Assembly: GCA_040394475.1 (NCBI GenBank)
Contig: JBEBSD010000027.1
Location: 1 to 64,000 of the forward strand
DNA: 64,000 nucleotides
Direction: 5' to 3'
Source: JBEBSD01 sp040394475
GTDB taxonomy: Bacteria > Bacteroidota > Bacteroidia > Cytophagales > Spirosomataceae
Part shown: piece by piece, positions 25,720-35,012 of the stretch
How positions within the stretch are numbered: the first letter of the stretch is position 1
How the letters are laid out: every line of letters begins with the position of its first letter
Made by a program: the position numbers and the translations under genes
The notes under the pieces: generated by a model
What the model saw: the letters and a program-made list of their open reading frames with translations, nothing else
Database searches by the model: none
What the model was told of the DNA's origin: nothing

Positions 25720-26490
25720 TTACGGCTTGCCCTCATTCTGGCGTTCGACGGTTTTGAAAATGTTGCCGATCAATTCCTTTTTCGTATGGCTGACGGGAAT
25801 TTGCAGACCGTTATCCATTAAGAGGTATCCGCCGTCCCGCCGGATATACTTTTGCAGGTAATTGGGGTTGACCAGGAACGACTGGCTGGGGCGGATGAAG
25901 AAGAAGGATTGCAGCGCTTTTTCCACTTCCTTGAGTGTTTTGCTGATGAGGATTTGCCGGCCGTCTGCCAGGCAGATCAGGCTATAGTTGCTTTGACTCT
26001 GGCAATACATGATTTTTTTGACTTCGAGGAATTCTAACCCTTCAGCCACCGGAATGGCGATTTTGTTGGTAAGCACCCCCTCTTTTTTCAAGGCGTCCAG
26101 TAAGGATCCCATCTCGTCAGAGGCATCATTCTGTGCTTTTTTATCCATCCAGGTACTGATCGCTTGCTTAAGCTCTTCCTCGTCGACGGGTTTCAGGATG
26201 TAGTTGATAGCCTGGACCTTAAAGGCCTGGATCGCATACTGGCTGTAGGCGGTCGTGAAAATGACATCAAAGGGAAGTTCGTCGAATTGGTCGAGAAACT
26301 CAAACCCGTTCATTTCAGGCATTTCGACATCCAGAAAGACCAGGTCCACTTTGATTTTTTTTAAAATGTCGAGGGCAGCTTTCGGTTTGGTCCCTTTATA
26401 GACGACATTGAAATGAGGAAACAGGGTATTAATATCCAGTAAAAGGCTTTCAACTGAATGCAGTTCGTCATCGATGATAGCAATATTCAT
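25720..26490 (-). CDS. LytTR-family response regulator
   Basis: The 256-residue product has a receiver domain with acidic pair D7/D8, phospho-acceptor D54 in VFLDVEMPEM and a conserved lysine in INYILKPVDEEEL. A LytTR DNA-binding domain follows (about 143-250) with KIMYCQSQSNYSLICL and FIRPSQSFLVNPNYLQKYIRRDGG. LytTR regulators bind direct repeats in target promoters. It is encoded 51 bases downstream of its likely sensor kinase and convergent with the small gene at 25216. Targets are unknown; the closeness of the starch-type locus may be coincidental. Confidence 0.93.
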   Translation of the reverse strand: MNIAIIDDELHSVESLLLDINTLFPHFNVVYKGTKPKAALDILKKIKVDLVFLDVEMPEMNGFEFLDQFDELPFDVIFTTAYSQYAIQAFKVQAINYILKPVDEEELKQAISTWMDKKAQNDASDEMGSLLDALKKEGVLTNKIAIPVAEGLEFLEVKKIMYCQSQSNYSLICLADGRQILISKTLKEVEKALQSFFFIRPSQSFLVNPNYLQKYIRRDGGYLLMDNGLQIPVSHTKKELIGNIFKTVERQNEGKP

Positions 26491-26541
26491 AGGGACAATT
26501 TAAAGGCTTAAGGGAAAATTGAAGAATTACGAAGGGTTGAA

Positions 26542-28089
26542 TTAAAGTGGAACGCTGACAGAAGTTTCAACAGGAATATCGGTTTTATACGTATTTTTGA
26601 GTGTCACTTCTACCCTCGTTCCTGCGGGGGCGCCATTGCCTGCTATTTTATCAATTATCTCAAATTCCAAAGCATTATTATAATAATGATTAAATAGTTT
26701 TATCCGTTCCTCCGTGAGGGCTATTCCCTGACTTTTGTGTATTCTGTTTTTCAGTATTTCCATGGATTTTTTTCGACCGATTCCGTTGTCTTCAATGATT
26801 ATTTTGACTTGTGAAGCTGTCGCCCTGACATTGATATAGAGCATTTTTTTTGTTTTTTTACTGGGTAACAACCCATGCCATATGGCATTTTCCACAAAGG
26901 GCTGCAACAGGAGCGGCGGAACAAAAACAGCGTGCAGGGCAATCGGGTCCTTATAGTTAATTCCAAATGAAAAATCATCGCTAAAGCGGTTCTGTTCCAA
27001 TTGGAGGTATTTACCGATAATATCAAGTTCCGTTTTCAGGGAAATAACGTGTGATTGGGAAGTGTCCAGAATTTCACGGATAAAGCGGCTGAATATGACC
27101 AGGTAAGTAGTGGCTTTTTTATTCTGATCGCTTTGAATAAGGTACTTGATGGAATTCAGGCAGTTGAAAATGAAATGAGGGTTCATCTGCATGCTTCTGG
27201 AACGCATTTCCGACTGGACATGCTTCTTTTCGAACTCTACCTGCAGTATTTTCTTCTCCTGCCGCATCAGTTCCTCCTGTTTTGCCAGTATTTCCCGTTC
27301 CCTTGCTTTTATCTTGAGTTCCAGTTGCCGGTTCATCTGCTTCATGAGCATGTCGTTGGTTACCATCTGCCCGATCAGTTCTTCTTTTGCTTTTTGCTTT
27401 TCATTATTGAGGTAGAGCATCCGTTTGCCGAGGGCCAGTGCGAAAAAAGTGGTCTCGACCAGGATGCCCATCTCGAAATAGCTGGGGGCATTCAGTTCAT
27501 AAAACAGCGGGATCGGCAGGTCGGTCGTCAGGAAACGGATCGTCGCGACGACAGATCCGATATAATATGCGAGGGTTCCGGCCACGAACTCGTTCTTGAC
27601 GGGTGATTCGATCTCCCGGACAACACCAATGATCAGCCAGGTACTCAGACTAAAGATAATCACCCGGACAACCGCGAAAATGTACGGCTCATAACTGCTG
27701 ATCCATGGATAAAGCAAAAAGTAAAGAATCGCGTAGGTGATACAGCATATTCCCCAGGTTTTCAACGAGTGGTAGATCCATTTGCTCTGGGATCTGACTT
27801 CCATGAGCTCGATCGTGAAAAACGTGTAGCAACTGAACGAAAGGATCGTGATGGGTTCGATCAGCCGTTTGTTTCCCCGCAATTGTCCGTCCAGCAGTGT
27901 ATTTATCCAGGTGTCGGCCTTGATACTGGTAAGGCTGTAAATGAGCATAAAAGCGAGAAAAAGTGCGTAATAAGCATACAGATTTTCCCGGTTTTTTAAA
28001 TAAATAAATCCTACAAAAAAGGTCAGCATACCGAGGGATCCGCAAAAGAGCCATCCGATAATGTCAACATTGTTGTAAGGATTTACCAC
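26542..28089 (-). CDS. LytS-type sensor histidine kinase with 7TM sensor region
   Basis: The 515-residue product has seven or so hydrophobic helices between about residues 8 and 220 (a 7TMR-DISM-like region) and a charged coiled coil (about 227-295). The His_kinase domain has phospho-acceptor H305 in QMNPHFIFNCLNSIKYLI, followed by a HATPase domain (ENAIWHGLLPSK, IIEDNGIG). The start is a GTG at 28089. There is no separate periplasmic sensor domain, so the membrane region itself may sense the stimulus. It forms an operon with the LytTR regulator. Confidence 0.9.
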   Translation of the reverse strand: MVNPYNNVDIIGWLFCGSLGMLTFFVGFIYLKNRENLYAYYALFLAFMLIYSLTSIKADTWINTLLDGQLRGNKRLIEPITILSFSCYTFFTIELMEVRSQSKWIYHSLKTWGICCITYAILYFLLYPWISSYEPYIFAVVRVIIFSLSTWLIIGVVREIESPVKNEFVAGTLAYYIGSVVATIRFLTTDLPIPLFYELNAPSYFEMGILVETTFFALALGKRMLYLNNEKQKAKEELIGQMVTNDMLMKQMNRQLELKIKAREREILAKQEELMRQEKKILQVEFEKKHVQSEMRSRSMQMNPHFIFNCLNSIKYLIQSDQNKKATTYLVIFSRFIREILDTSQSHVISLKTELDIIGKYLQLEQNRFSDDFSFGINYKDPIALHAVFVPPLLLQPFVENAIWHGLLPSKKTKKMLYINVRATASQVKIIIEDNGIGRKKSMEILKNRIHKSQGIALTEERIKLFNHYYNNALEFEIIDKIAGNGAPAGTRVEVTLKNTYKTDIPVETSVSVPL

Positions 28090-28520
28090 GATTGTTCAGG
28101 TTTGGCGTAAGGGAGCATGCGGTGAATTAACGACAGGTTTCACCCAGACCGATAAATATAGGCATTGAAATGGTATAAAGGAATGAAGCGTTAGTAATTA
28201 ATGTCTTACAGTGAGAATTTTAAGACGAAGTTAAAGCCGGATAAGATGCTCACTGATATGACAGGTTTACTCGTTCGCAAAAGGCCGTTGCCAGTTAGCT
28301 ATTGGTAGCGGATCAAAGTAAGGTTTTATTTGTAGGATGCCGCTTTCAGACCGGGATATCTGTATCATTTACCTGAAAAATAGTTAGCACGATAGCCGGA
28401 AAATCAGGCGTATATCCACACCCTTTTTTTTAACAATAAACGGTGAAAAATAGGGTAGGTGCAGGTACCGGCAGCGTAGGGGCGATATTGCCATTCAGTA
28501 AATTAATTAAGTTAAAACAA
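28090..28520. other. Gene-free 431-bp interval between divergent genes
   Basis: It separates the minus-strand kinase gene from the plus-strand lipoprotein gene. I see AT-rich sequence and a T-run near 28424-28433 but no repeat, RNA gene or convincing promoter element. An in-frame extension of the next gene (from 28443) is not believable as coding. Confidence 0.6.
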
Positions 28521-29255
28521 ATGCGTATGATTTGCACGAAGAAACGCTCGCCGGTCCGCACCGCAGGGACGTTTGCGTTACTGGTTCTTTTAATGGGTTC
28601 CTGCTCTGAAAAAAATGAAAAAATGCCCAACGGCGATGGTTTTAAAGTGAGCAACTGCCTCGCAGGCTTTGATTACCGGTACGACGAGTTGCTGACCAAA
28701 GCGGATGTGCAGAAACATCTCCCGATTGACGAGGATACCTATAAGGAAGACATAAATGCTGGAAAAACATACGGGAACTGTCGTCGTAGCTGGAACAGCG
28801 ACCGGCCTGATCTGGAAATGGAGCTGTTGGGGATAAAAGCTCCGTATCCGGATAAAAACTTTGTAGAAGTTAAAATGCTTTCTTTTTATGATTTTGATCA
28901 GAATGCATCCGGGAAGGCAAGTGCGGTGGATGCGTTTGACAGGGCCTATAAAAAATTGTCGGACGAAGAATATCAGCAGCTGCTGGCAAATCTTGAGAAG
29001 AACTTTGCCGATAATCCCTCAGCGCTGGAGACTGCCAAAGGTTTATTGGACGCGCGCAGGAACTCTACCTATGCATCAGTTGAGGGCCTGGGAGACAGGG
29101 CGTACTGGAACTGGAGGGGAGAATATGGAGTGAATTTGGTAGTGTTGGCCGGCCTGGCTCAATTTACGATCGAGTCCAGGACAAGCGATGACGCAGCGTC
29201 GAGCTTAGAGGTAGCGGTAAAAATGGCCAACGAAGTATTGGAAAAATGTAACTAG
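28521..29255 (+). CDS. Lipoprotein of unknown function
   Basis: The 244-residue product has a lipoprotein signal with C28 (LLMGSC). The mature part is soluble and mixed alpha/beta, with a charged central helix (about 150-185) and a C-terminal DAASSLEVAVKMANEVLEKC ending in cysteine. No catalytic motif or known domain is recognised. The start was set at the ATG at 28521 because it directly precedes the signal sequence; another ATG lies two codons later. It is separated by 2 bases from the next gene, with which it forms an operon. Confidence 0.75.
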   Translation: MRMICTKKRSPVRTAGTFALLVLLMGSCSEKNEKMPNGDGFKVSNCLAGFDYRYDELLTKADVQKHLPIDEDTYKEDINAGKTYGNCRRSWNSDRPDLEMELLGIKAPYPDKNFVEVKMLSFYDFDQNASGKASAVDAFDRAYKKLSDEEYQQLLANLEKNFADNPSALETAKGLLDARRNSTYASVEGLGDRAYWNWRGEYGVNLVVLAGLAQFTIESRTSDDAASSLEVAVKMANEVLEKCN

Positions 29256-29257
29256 CT

Positions 29258-30277
29258 ATGAGAAAGATTAGTGCGCTGCTTTTAGCCGGGCTGTTGTTTG
29301 GTAGTGGCCTTCCGTCGGATGCCCAGGTATTGCAGGGGCTGGGGAGAAAAGTCGAGAAGAAATTGGCAGACCGCGTCGACCGGAAGGTCGACCGGAGCGT
29401 CGATAAGGTACTGGATAAGGCAGACCGCGAAACGGACAAGCCGCTGGATGACGCGCTGAATAATTCCGGAAAATCGAAAAAGGCCAAAGAACCCAAGGAG
29501 AAGGCAAGCAAAAATACCGAAAAAGCAGGCGGCAACGCCGCTCCTCAGACACCTTCAGAAGGAGCAGTCGCCTCGCAGCCCGTTGGCGAATGGATCAGAA
29601 TGGCTGACGATTGTTCCGATTTTATTTGGTTTAAAACCGGAGCAATGATGGAGTTTGAAGCATTGGATGGAAACATGAAGCCCATGCAGCGATCGAAAAT
29701 GACAGTCGGGAATGTTCGCAGCGAGGCTTTGGGGATCGTCGCCGATGTGTTGGCCTCAGACGACAAAGACAATGCGTTCGAAATGCAGTTTCGTTGTGCT
29801 GGCGATAAAATGTACATGGATTTCGGGGCAGTGATCCGGGCGGCCATGCAGAAAGCCGGAGACTCGGGCGCGCAGGCTGCCGATATAGAAAAGGCCATGG
29901 AAAATACTGAGATCGGTTTCAGCGACGGCTTCATGGCCTTCCCCAAACGCATGCGCACCGGAGAGCGCCTGGATGATGTTTCCGTAACGATCAAATCGAG
30001 TCCTACACCCCAGGTTTCGATGGCGGTAGTGTCGACATTGGGTGATCGCGTTGTGGTTGGTACCGAAAAAATGGCCACACCCGCCGGGAGCTTTGACTGT
30101 GTGAAAATTAAAGGAGTAAGACGGACCTCCATGAACATGATGGGAATGAACAACAAGATGCCTGAAAGTACGGAAGTTACCTGGTTTGCACCGGGTATCG
30201 GCGTCGTGAAGCAGGAGAATTACGATCATGCAGGTAAGTTGGAATCGGTTTCAAGGTTAGTGGCCTATCAGTTATAA
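29258..30277 (+). CDS. Secreted TapB/DUF3108-like protein with charged repeat region
   Basis: The 339-residue product has a signal peptide (1-22, ending SDAQ). A highly charged segment (about 29-95) repeats short D-R/K-x-V-D words (ADRVDRKVDRSVDKVLDKAD) and continues into a lysine-rich linker. The folded C-terminal domain (about 110-339) has the DUF3108/TapB-type ending: TPAGSFDCVKI, then WFAPGIGVVKQENYDHAGKL. Function is not known for this family, though such domains occur in periplasmic or cell-surface proteins. It is co-transcribed with the lipoprotein just upstream, which suggests the two act together. Confidence 0.78.
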   Translation: MRKISALLLAGLLFGSGLPSDAQVLQGLGRKVEKKLADRVDRKVDRSVDKVLDKADRETDKPLDDALNNSGKSKKAKEPKEKASKNTEKAGGNAAPQTPSEGAVASQPVGEWIRMADDCSDFIWFKTGAMMEFEALDGNMKPMQRSKMTVGNVRSEALGIVADVLASDDKDNAFEMQFRCAGDKMYMDFGAVIRAAMQKAGDSGAQAADIEKAMENTEIGFSDGFMAFPKRMRTGERLDDVSVTIKSSPTPQVSMAVVSTLGDRVVVGTEKMATPAGSFDCVKIKGVRRTSMNMMGMNNKMPESTEVTWFAPGIGVVKQENYDHAGKLESVSRLVAYQL

Positions 30278-30365
30278 CGGCATGGAATGATGGGCGACGG
30301 TAATTGCAAAAAGAGACCCGGGTTTTACTGCAACTGTAATAATTAGTTCGTATGTTGCGCGATAA

Positions 30366-30400
30366 GACAGGTTGAATGGGCGAAGTCCGGGCAACCTGTC
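30366..30400 (+). terminator. Weak terminator-like hairpin
   Basis: GACAGGTTG (30366-30374) and CAACCTGTC (30392-30400) form a perfect 9-bp stem with a 17-base loop, followed by GTTGTCT. It lies 89 bases after the TapB-like gene and just before the GNAT gene. Confidence 0.35.
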
Positions 30401-30431
30401 GTTGTCTGTAATCCGATTAAGTGCGCTACCT

Positions 30432-30938
30432 ATGATTCAAAGTCCTCGTCTGAAAATAATTCCGTGTGATGACACCATTTTTGAAGCTTTCAAAATGGGG
30501 GATAATGTGCTGGCCAGAGTGATCGGGGCGAATGTGCCTAAAAAATGGACCGGGTTCCGGAATGCCTTTGCACCCGCCTACCTGCGCTGGCTGGAGCACC
30601 CGCCCCTGCGTGATTGGTGGATGCACCTGCTTATTTATGTCCCGGATAACTTGTTGATCGGTTCCTGTGGTTATAAAGGAGAGCCGGATGAGAACGGAAC
30701 GGTAGAGATCGGATATGAAATTAAGGAATCGTTTCGCGGAAAAGGACTGGCCACCGAGGCCGCTATCGCACTTTCCCGGAATGCGCTGGCCGCAAAGGAG
30801 GTCCGGCAGGTAATCGCCCATACGGTGCCCTATGAAAACCCTTCTGCCGCCGTTTTGCGGAAAGCGGGCTTTGAAAAGGAGTCGGAAGTAGCGGATGAAA
30901 CGGAAGGGTTGATGTGGCGCTGGCGGTTAACGAACTGA
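30432..30938 (+). CDS. GNAT family N-acetyltransferase
   Basis: The 168-residue product has the GNAT fold. It shows an early strand LKIIPCDDTIFEAF, GSCGYKGEPDENGTVEIGYEI as beta4, and the acetyl-CoA-binding loop ESFRGKGLATEAA (motif A, R/QxxGxG/A), ending with a PYENPSAAVLRKAGF segment typical of RimJ/RimL-like enzymes. The acceptor substrate is unknown. The ATG at 30432 is used because the frame upstream lacks GNAT features and contains the hairpin. Confidence 0.87.
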   Translation: MIQSPRLKIIPCDDTIFEAFKMGDNVLARVIGANVPKKWTGFRNAFAPAYLRWLEHPPLRDWWMHLLIYVPDNLLIGSCGYKGEPDENGTVEIGYEIKESFRGKGLATEAAIALSRNALAAKEVRQVIAHTVPYENPSAAVLRKAGFEKESEVADETEGLMWRWRLTN

Positions 30939-31035
30939 GCGTAAACCGATAAGAAGTTGACGCGGGTGACTGTTTTTTTGTTCAAGAAAATAGTTTTAAA
31001 TTGCTATTTGAAAGAAAACCTTACCCCGAAACAAT

Positions 31036-32739
31036 ATGCCCGATCCATCATTTCCCTGGTTACAGTATTATCCGGAAGGAGTCCCTTATGAAATCAATCC
31101 TGACGCTTATCCTTCTTTGCTGGAGTTGTTTGAAGAGTCCGTAGCGAAATTCACTGCGTTAACGGCTTATTCCAACATGGGAAAAAAGATTACTTTCGGA
31201 CAGCTCGATGAGTTGTCCCGGCACTTTGCAGCCTGGCTGCAGTCGGAAGGGTTGCAGCCGGGCGATCGGATTGCGCTCCAGCTGCCCAACGTACTGCAGT
31301 TCCCGGTGGCCCTGTTCGGGGCGATTCGTGCCGGCCTGACAGTGGTCAATACCAATCCCCTCTATACCCCCAGGGAAATGCAGCACCAGTTTTCTGATTC
31401 AGGGGCCAAAGCGATTGTCATTATGTCGAATTTCGCCCATAACCTGGAGAAGGTGATCCGACATTGCCAGATCGAAAAGGTGGTGGTAACCGATATGGGT
31501 GATATGCTGGGATTTCCTAAAAAGCACATTGTCAATTTTGTGGTAAAGCATGTGAAAAAACTGGTTCCGCCTTATCGTTTGCCCGGCGCAGTGAGTTTTC
31601 AGCAGGCGTTGCGCACGGGAGAAGCCTCCACTTATACCCGTCCCGCCCTTCACAGCGATTCCCTGGCGTTTATCCAGTATACGGGCGGGACCACCGGCGT
31701 GTCTAAGGGAGCCATGCTGAGCCACCGGAATATGGTGGCCAACGTGGAAGGCGTCAATGAATGGTTTCAGTCCAAAATGAAGCATGCGAAAGGGGATGAT
31801 GAGATGCTGGTGGTGGGAGCATTGCCGTTGTACCATGTTTTTGCGCTGACAGTCAACGGGCTATCCTGCCTCAAATGGGGAGCCCATAATTTGCTGATTA
31901 CCAATCCGAGGGATTTGCCGGGCTTTGTAAAAGAGCTTAAAAAGCATAAAGTGACTATTTTCCCGGGACTGAATACGCTTTTCAACGGGTTGCTGCATCA
32001 ACCCGATTTTTCGGATATTGATTTTAGCGGACTGCAAATCAGTATTGCCGGGGGAATGGCGCTGCAGAAAGTAGTGGCCGACCGGTGGGAGAAGGTGACC
32101 GGGTGCCCGCTGGTGGAAGGATACGGACTGTCGGAAACATCCCCGGTGCTCTCTGTCAGCCCGCTCGACGGGCGGCACCGGCAGGGGACTATCGGGATCC
32201 CGTTTCCCAGTACGGAAATGCGGATCTTAAAAGAAGACGATACCTGGGCGGCCGTCGGAGAGCGGGGTGAAATCTGCGCCAAAGGTCCGCAGATCATGGT
32301 AGGCTACTATCAGCGTCCGGAGGAAACGGAAAAGGTGATTTTCGAAGACAAGGATGGCAGATGGTTTAAAACGGGGGATATAGGCATTCAGGATGAAGAC
32401 GGTTTTTTTAAGATCGTTGACCGGAAAAAGGACATGATCCTGGTATCGGGCTTTAATGTGTATCCAAACGAAGTAGAAGGAGTCGTTTCGCAGTGCCCCG
32501 GGGTACTGGAAGTAGCCTGTATCGGGGTGCCGGATGAGAAGACAACTGAGGCGGTAAAATTGTTTATTGTTAAAAAAGATCCGGCGCTGACGGCCGCGCA
32601 GGTGAAACAATATTGCAAAGAAAACCTGACTGCCTATAAATGCCCCAAACACATCGAATTCAGGGATGAGCTGCCTAAAACGAACGTGGGTAAAATTCTC
32701 CGACGCTTATTACGGGATGAAGAATTAGCGAAAATATAG
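31036..32739 (+). CDS. Long-chain fatty acid-CoA ligase
   Basis: The 567-residue product is an AMP-forming acyl-CoA synthetase. It has the P-loop YTGGTTGVSKGAM (about residues 216-228), the GYGLSETSP core motif, the hinge-region RWFKTGDIG and the C-terminal catalytic lysine in LPKTNVGKILRR. It activates fatty acids to acyl-CoA for degradation or lipid synthesis. The length and motifs resemble FadD. A strong intrinsic terminator follows 27 bases after the stop codon, so it is likely monocistronic. Confidence 0.93.
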   Translation: MPDPSFPWLQYYPEGVPYEINPDAYPSLLELFEESVAKFTALTAYSNMGKKITFGQLDELSRHFAAWLQSEGLQPGDRIALQLPNVLQFPVALFGAIRAGLTVVNTNPLYTPREMQHQFSDSGAKAIVIMSNFAHNLEKVIRHCQIEKVVVTDMGDMLGFPKKHIVNFVVKHVKKLVPPYRLPGAVSFQQALRTGEASTYTRPALHSDSLAFIQYTGGTTGVSKGAMLSHRNMVANVEGVNEWFQSKMKHAKGDDEMLVVGALPLYHVFALTVNGLSCLKWGAHNLLITNPRDLPGFVKELKKHKVTIFPGLNTLFNGLLHQPDFSDIDFSGLQISIAGGMALQKVVADRWEKVTGCPLVEGYGLSETSPVLSVSPLDGRHRQGTIGIPFPSTEMRILKEDDTWAAVGERGEICAKGPQIMVGYYQRPEETEKVIFEDKDGRWFKTGDIGIQDEDGFFKIVDRKKDMILVSGFNVYPNEVEGVVSQCPGVLEVACIGVPDEKTTEAVKLFIVKKDPALTAAQVKQYCKENLTAYKCPKHIEFRDELPKTNVGKILRRLLRDEELAKI

Positions 32740-32765
32740 CAAGAATTTATTGGATATATTCCGCA

Positions 32766-32803
32766 CAGGCGCTCCGGAATGGTTTCGGAGCGCCTGTTTT
32801 TTT
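32766..32803 (+). terminator. Intrinsic terminator of the acyl-CoA ligase gene
   Basis: An 11-bp perfect stem (32766-32776 with 32786-32796, arms CAGGCGCTCCG and CGGAGCGCCTG) with a 9-base loop is followed by seven T residues. Confidence 0.92.
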
Positions 32804-32927
32804 GTATATTCGATTCTCATTAGTATTCCGAAAATGGGTAGCTGGTTCGGATGACTTCATTTCAGACCAGCGTTAATGCCCTAGGTGAACGGCTGTCTGC
32901 CTTATTTACTTAACCCAAATTTAACTT

Positions 32928-33677
32928 ATGTCAACGTTTCGAAAAAACCTGGTTTTAATTCATGGGCACGGAGTGGATGATTCGATCTGGGACCCGCTCG
33001 ACGCGCAGTTGAATGAGTCCTTTACTGTCATACGGCCTAATCTTGCGATTATTACCGATTGCACCACCATAGAGGCGTATGCGGAAGAATTGCACCGTAT
33101 CCTGAGTAATGCCGGTATTGAACGGTTTACCCTGATCGGCCACTCTATGGGCGGGTATATCGCATTGGCTTTTGCTGAAAAATACCCGGAAATGATCGAA
33201 GGATTCGGATTATTCCACTCTATAGCGTACGCAGACGACGACGCCAGAAAAGAGCAGCGAAATAAAATGGCCGCCTTGCTTCGCGAAAAAGGAGCGTCGG
33301 ACTTTATCCGGTTGACGGGCGGCAATATGTTTGGAAAGCGGTACCGGAAATACCGGTCTGAAAAAGTTAAATCCCATGTGGAACGCTTTTCCCGCTTACC
33401 CGCCAAAGCCCTGGCAATCGGGGTAGAGGCCATCCGTGACCGTCCCGACCGGACGGCTGTTCTGACCCAATTAAAGGTTCCCCTTTTATTGATTGTCGGG
33501 ATGGAAGATGTACTGATACCCTTTGATAAGGCAATCGAAATGGCGGAATATGCGCCGGTCACCTACCCCTTCATCCTATCCGATTCCGGGCACATGGGAA
33601 TGGTCGAAAGAACCGATACTTCGGCGAAGATCATCCGATGGTATATGGGGAAGCTGCTGACGATAACCAATTCTTAA
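32928..33677 (+). CDS. Alpha/beta hydrolase
   Basis: The 249-residue product shows the canonical alpha/beta hydrolase fold. It has an oxyanion segment LIHGHG (10-15), nucleophile S73 in GHSMGG, acid D194 in GMEDVLIPF and catalytic H222 in DSGHMGMVE. There is no signal peptide, so it acts in the cytoplasm. The substrate cannot be inferred. The next gene encodes a second, unrelated-looking hydrolase that is exported as a lipoprotein. Confidence 0.9.
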   Translation: MSTFRKNLVLIHGHGVDDSIWDPLDAQLNESFTVIRPNLAIITDCTTIEAYAEELHRILSNAGIERFTLIGHSMGGYIALAFAEKYPEMIEGFGLFHSIAYADDDARKEQRNKMAALLREKGASDFIRLTGGNMFGKRYRKYRSEKVKSHVERFSRLPAKALAIGVEAIRDRPDRTAVLTQLKVPLLLIVGMEDVLIPFDKAIEMAEYAPVTYPFILSDSGHMGMVERTDTSAKIIRWYMGKLLTITNS

Positions 33678-33740
33678 ACCTCAACCATTCTTAACTATTT
33701 GCGGCGGTTCGGGTGATACCCTTCCCCTTATTCCAACTTC

Positions 33741-34952
33741 ATGAAATACACCCGTAACATCTGCTTCCACCGGCAATTCCCGGTACTTTTATTTGTTTTT
33801 ATTTTCCTCTTTGCTTCCTGTAAGCCCGACGAACCGGCTACTCCCGGACCACCGGCTACCGACTACCTGGTGGAGGGTACTTTTGTCAATGAACTGAGCA
33901 AAGAGACGATCAGCCAGCAGGCAGCCATCCTGAGCCCGGTGCTCAGCGGGATGGTCCAGCACGGAGCGCTGCTGTATAAAATTACGTACAAGACGACCAA
34001 CACAGACGGCCAGGAGATCCTCGCGTCAGGCGCGATGGCCATCCCGAAAACTGCCGGGACGGAATTCCCGTTGCTGAGTGTGCAGCACGGGACTATTTTT
34101 TCCGACGAATCTGCTCCCTCCAATTTTAATGAGGGGTCGGAAATGACCTTATACGGTTCCTTGTTTGCAGCGCTCGGCTATATTGCAGTGTTTCCCGACT
34201 ATATCGGCTACGGCGCTTCCCGGGAGTACCCGCACCCGTACGAACACCGGAGCAGCCTGGCTTCGGCGAGCCTGGATATGCTGCGGGCGGTCAAGGAATT
34301 TCTGACATTGAACGAAGAATTCAAGTGGAATAAAAAACTGTTTATTTCCGGTTTTTCCGAGGGTGGGTATGCCACCCTGAGCTTACAGAAGAAAATAGAA
34401 GAGGAAGCCGCTTCGGAATTTAACCTGGTCGCCTCCAGCTGTGGGGCCGGAGCCTACAACAAGACGGCCTTTATGCAGCACCTGGTCAATAACCCCACCC
34501 ACGGAAATGTGGGTTACAACCGTTCGTATTTGTGGGTACTGCTGACGTATAATTCGGTATACGGTCTGAACAAACCGATGTCCTACTATTTTAAGGAACC
34601 CTACGCGACGCAAATCGCGCAGCAGCAGCAGCAAGCTTCCATTCCGGTCAGCTTTCATACGATTTTCAATGACTCCTTTATAGAAAGTCTCAACGGGAAC
34701 ACGGATGAAGCTTTCCGGGCAGCTGTAGCAGACAATGACTTGCTGGACTGGAAGCCTGTGACCCCTACGCAGCTGTACCACGGGACCGACGATGAGCTGG
34801 TGTATTATTTTAATTCTGAGACCGCTTATGAAGCGATGAAGGCAAAGGGAGCGACGGCTGTGGAGCTGAAAGCGCTGCCGGGAAAAAACCATACAACCGC
34901 CCTGAATGACTACCTGTTCGGAACCTATTCGTTTTTTATATCAAAACAATGA
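33741..34952 (+). CDS. Alpha/beta hydrolase lipoprotein (secretory lipase/peptidase-like)
   Basis: The 403-residue product has a lipoprotein signal with C27 (LFASC). It is an alpha/beta hydrolase with nucleophile S206 in GFSEGGYATL, a candidate acid in YHGTDDELVYY (about 348) and H in GKNHTTAL near the C-terminus. The DYIGYG segment and overall layout resemble secretory lipase/prolyl oligopeptidase-type esterases. Lipidation places it in the envelope or on the cell surface. It is 63 bases after the cytoplasmic hydrolase gene. Confidence 0.85.
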   Translation: MKYTRNICFHRQFPVLLFVFIFLFASCKPDEPATPGPPATDYLVEGTFVNELSKETISQQAAILSPVLSGMVQHGALLYKITYKTTNTDGQEILASGAMAIPKTAGTEFPLLSVQHGTIFSDESAPSNFNEGSEMTLYGSLFAALGYIAVFPDYIGYGASREYPHPYEHRSSLASASLDMLRAVKEFLTLNEEFKWNKKLFISGFSEGGYATLSLQKKIEEEAASEFNLVASSCGAGAYNKTAFMQHLVNNPTHGNVGYNRSYLWVLLTYNSVYGLNKPMSYYFKEPYATQIAQQQQQASIPVSFHTIFNDSFIESLNGNTDEAFRAAVADNDLLDWKPVTPTQLYHGTDDELVYYFNSETAYEAMKAKGATAVELKALPGKNHTTALNDYLFGTYSFFISKQ

Positions 34953-34973
34953 CAGGTGGCAGGTTTATCCTGT

Positions 34974-34981
34974 TAAATTTG
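34974..34981 (+). promoter_or_regulatory. -7 promoter element of cysM
   Basis: TAAATTTG exactly matches TAnnTTTG, 31 bases before the ATG at 35013. Confidence 0.45.
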
Positions 34982-35012
34982 CCGGTGAAATAAGTGTTTG
35001 CACATAAAATAA

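Noticed and set aside
25720..28089. LytTR system as dedicated regulator of the starch-type locus
   Set aside because: Only closeness suggests it; the AraC-type regulator next to susC is the better candidate and the LytTR genes point away from the locus.
28443..28520. N-terminal extension of the lipoprotein gene at 28521
   Set aside because: It starts with GTG and adds 26 residues before the lipoprotein signal, which would spoil export.
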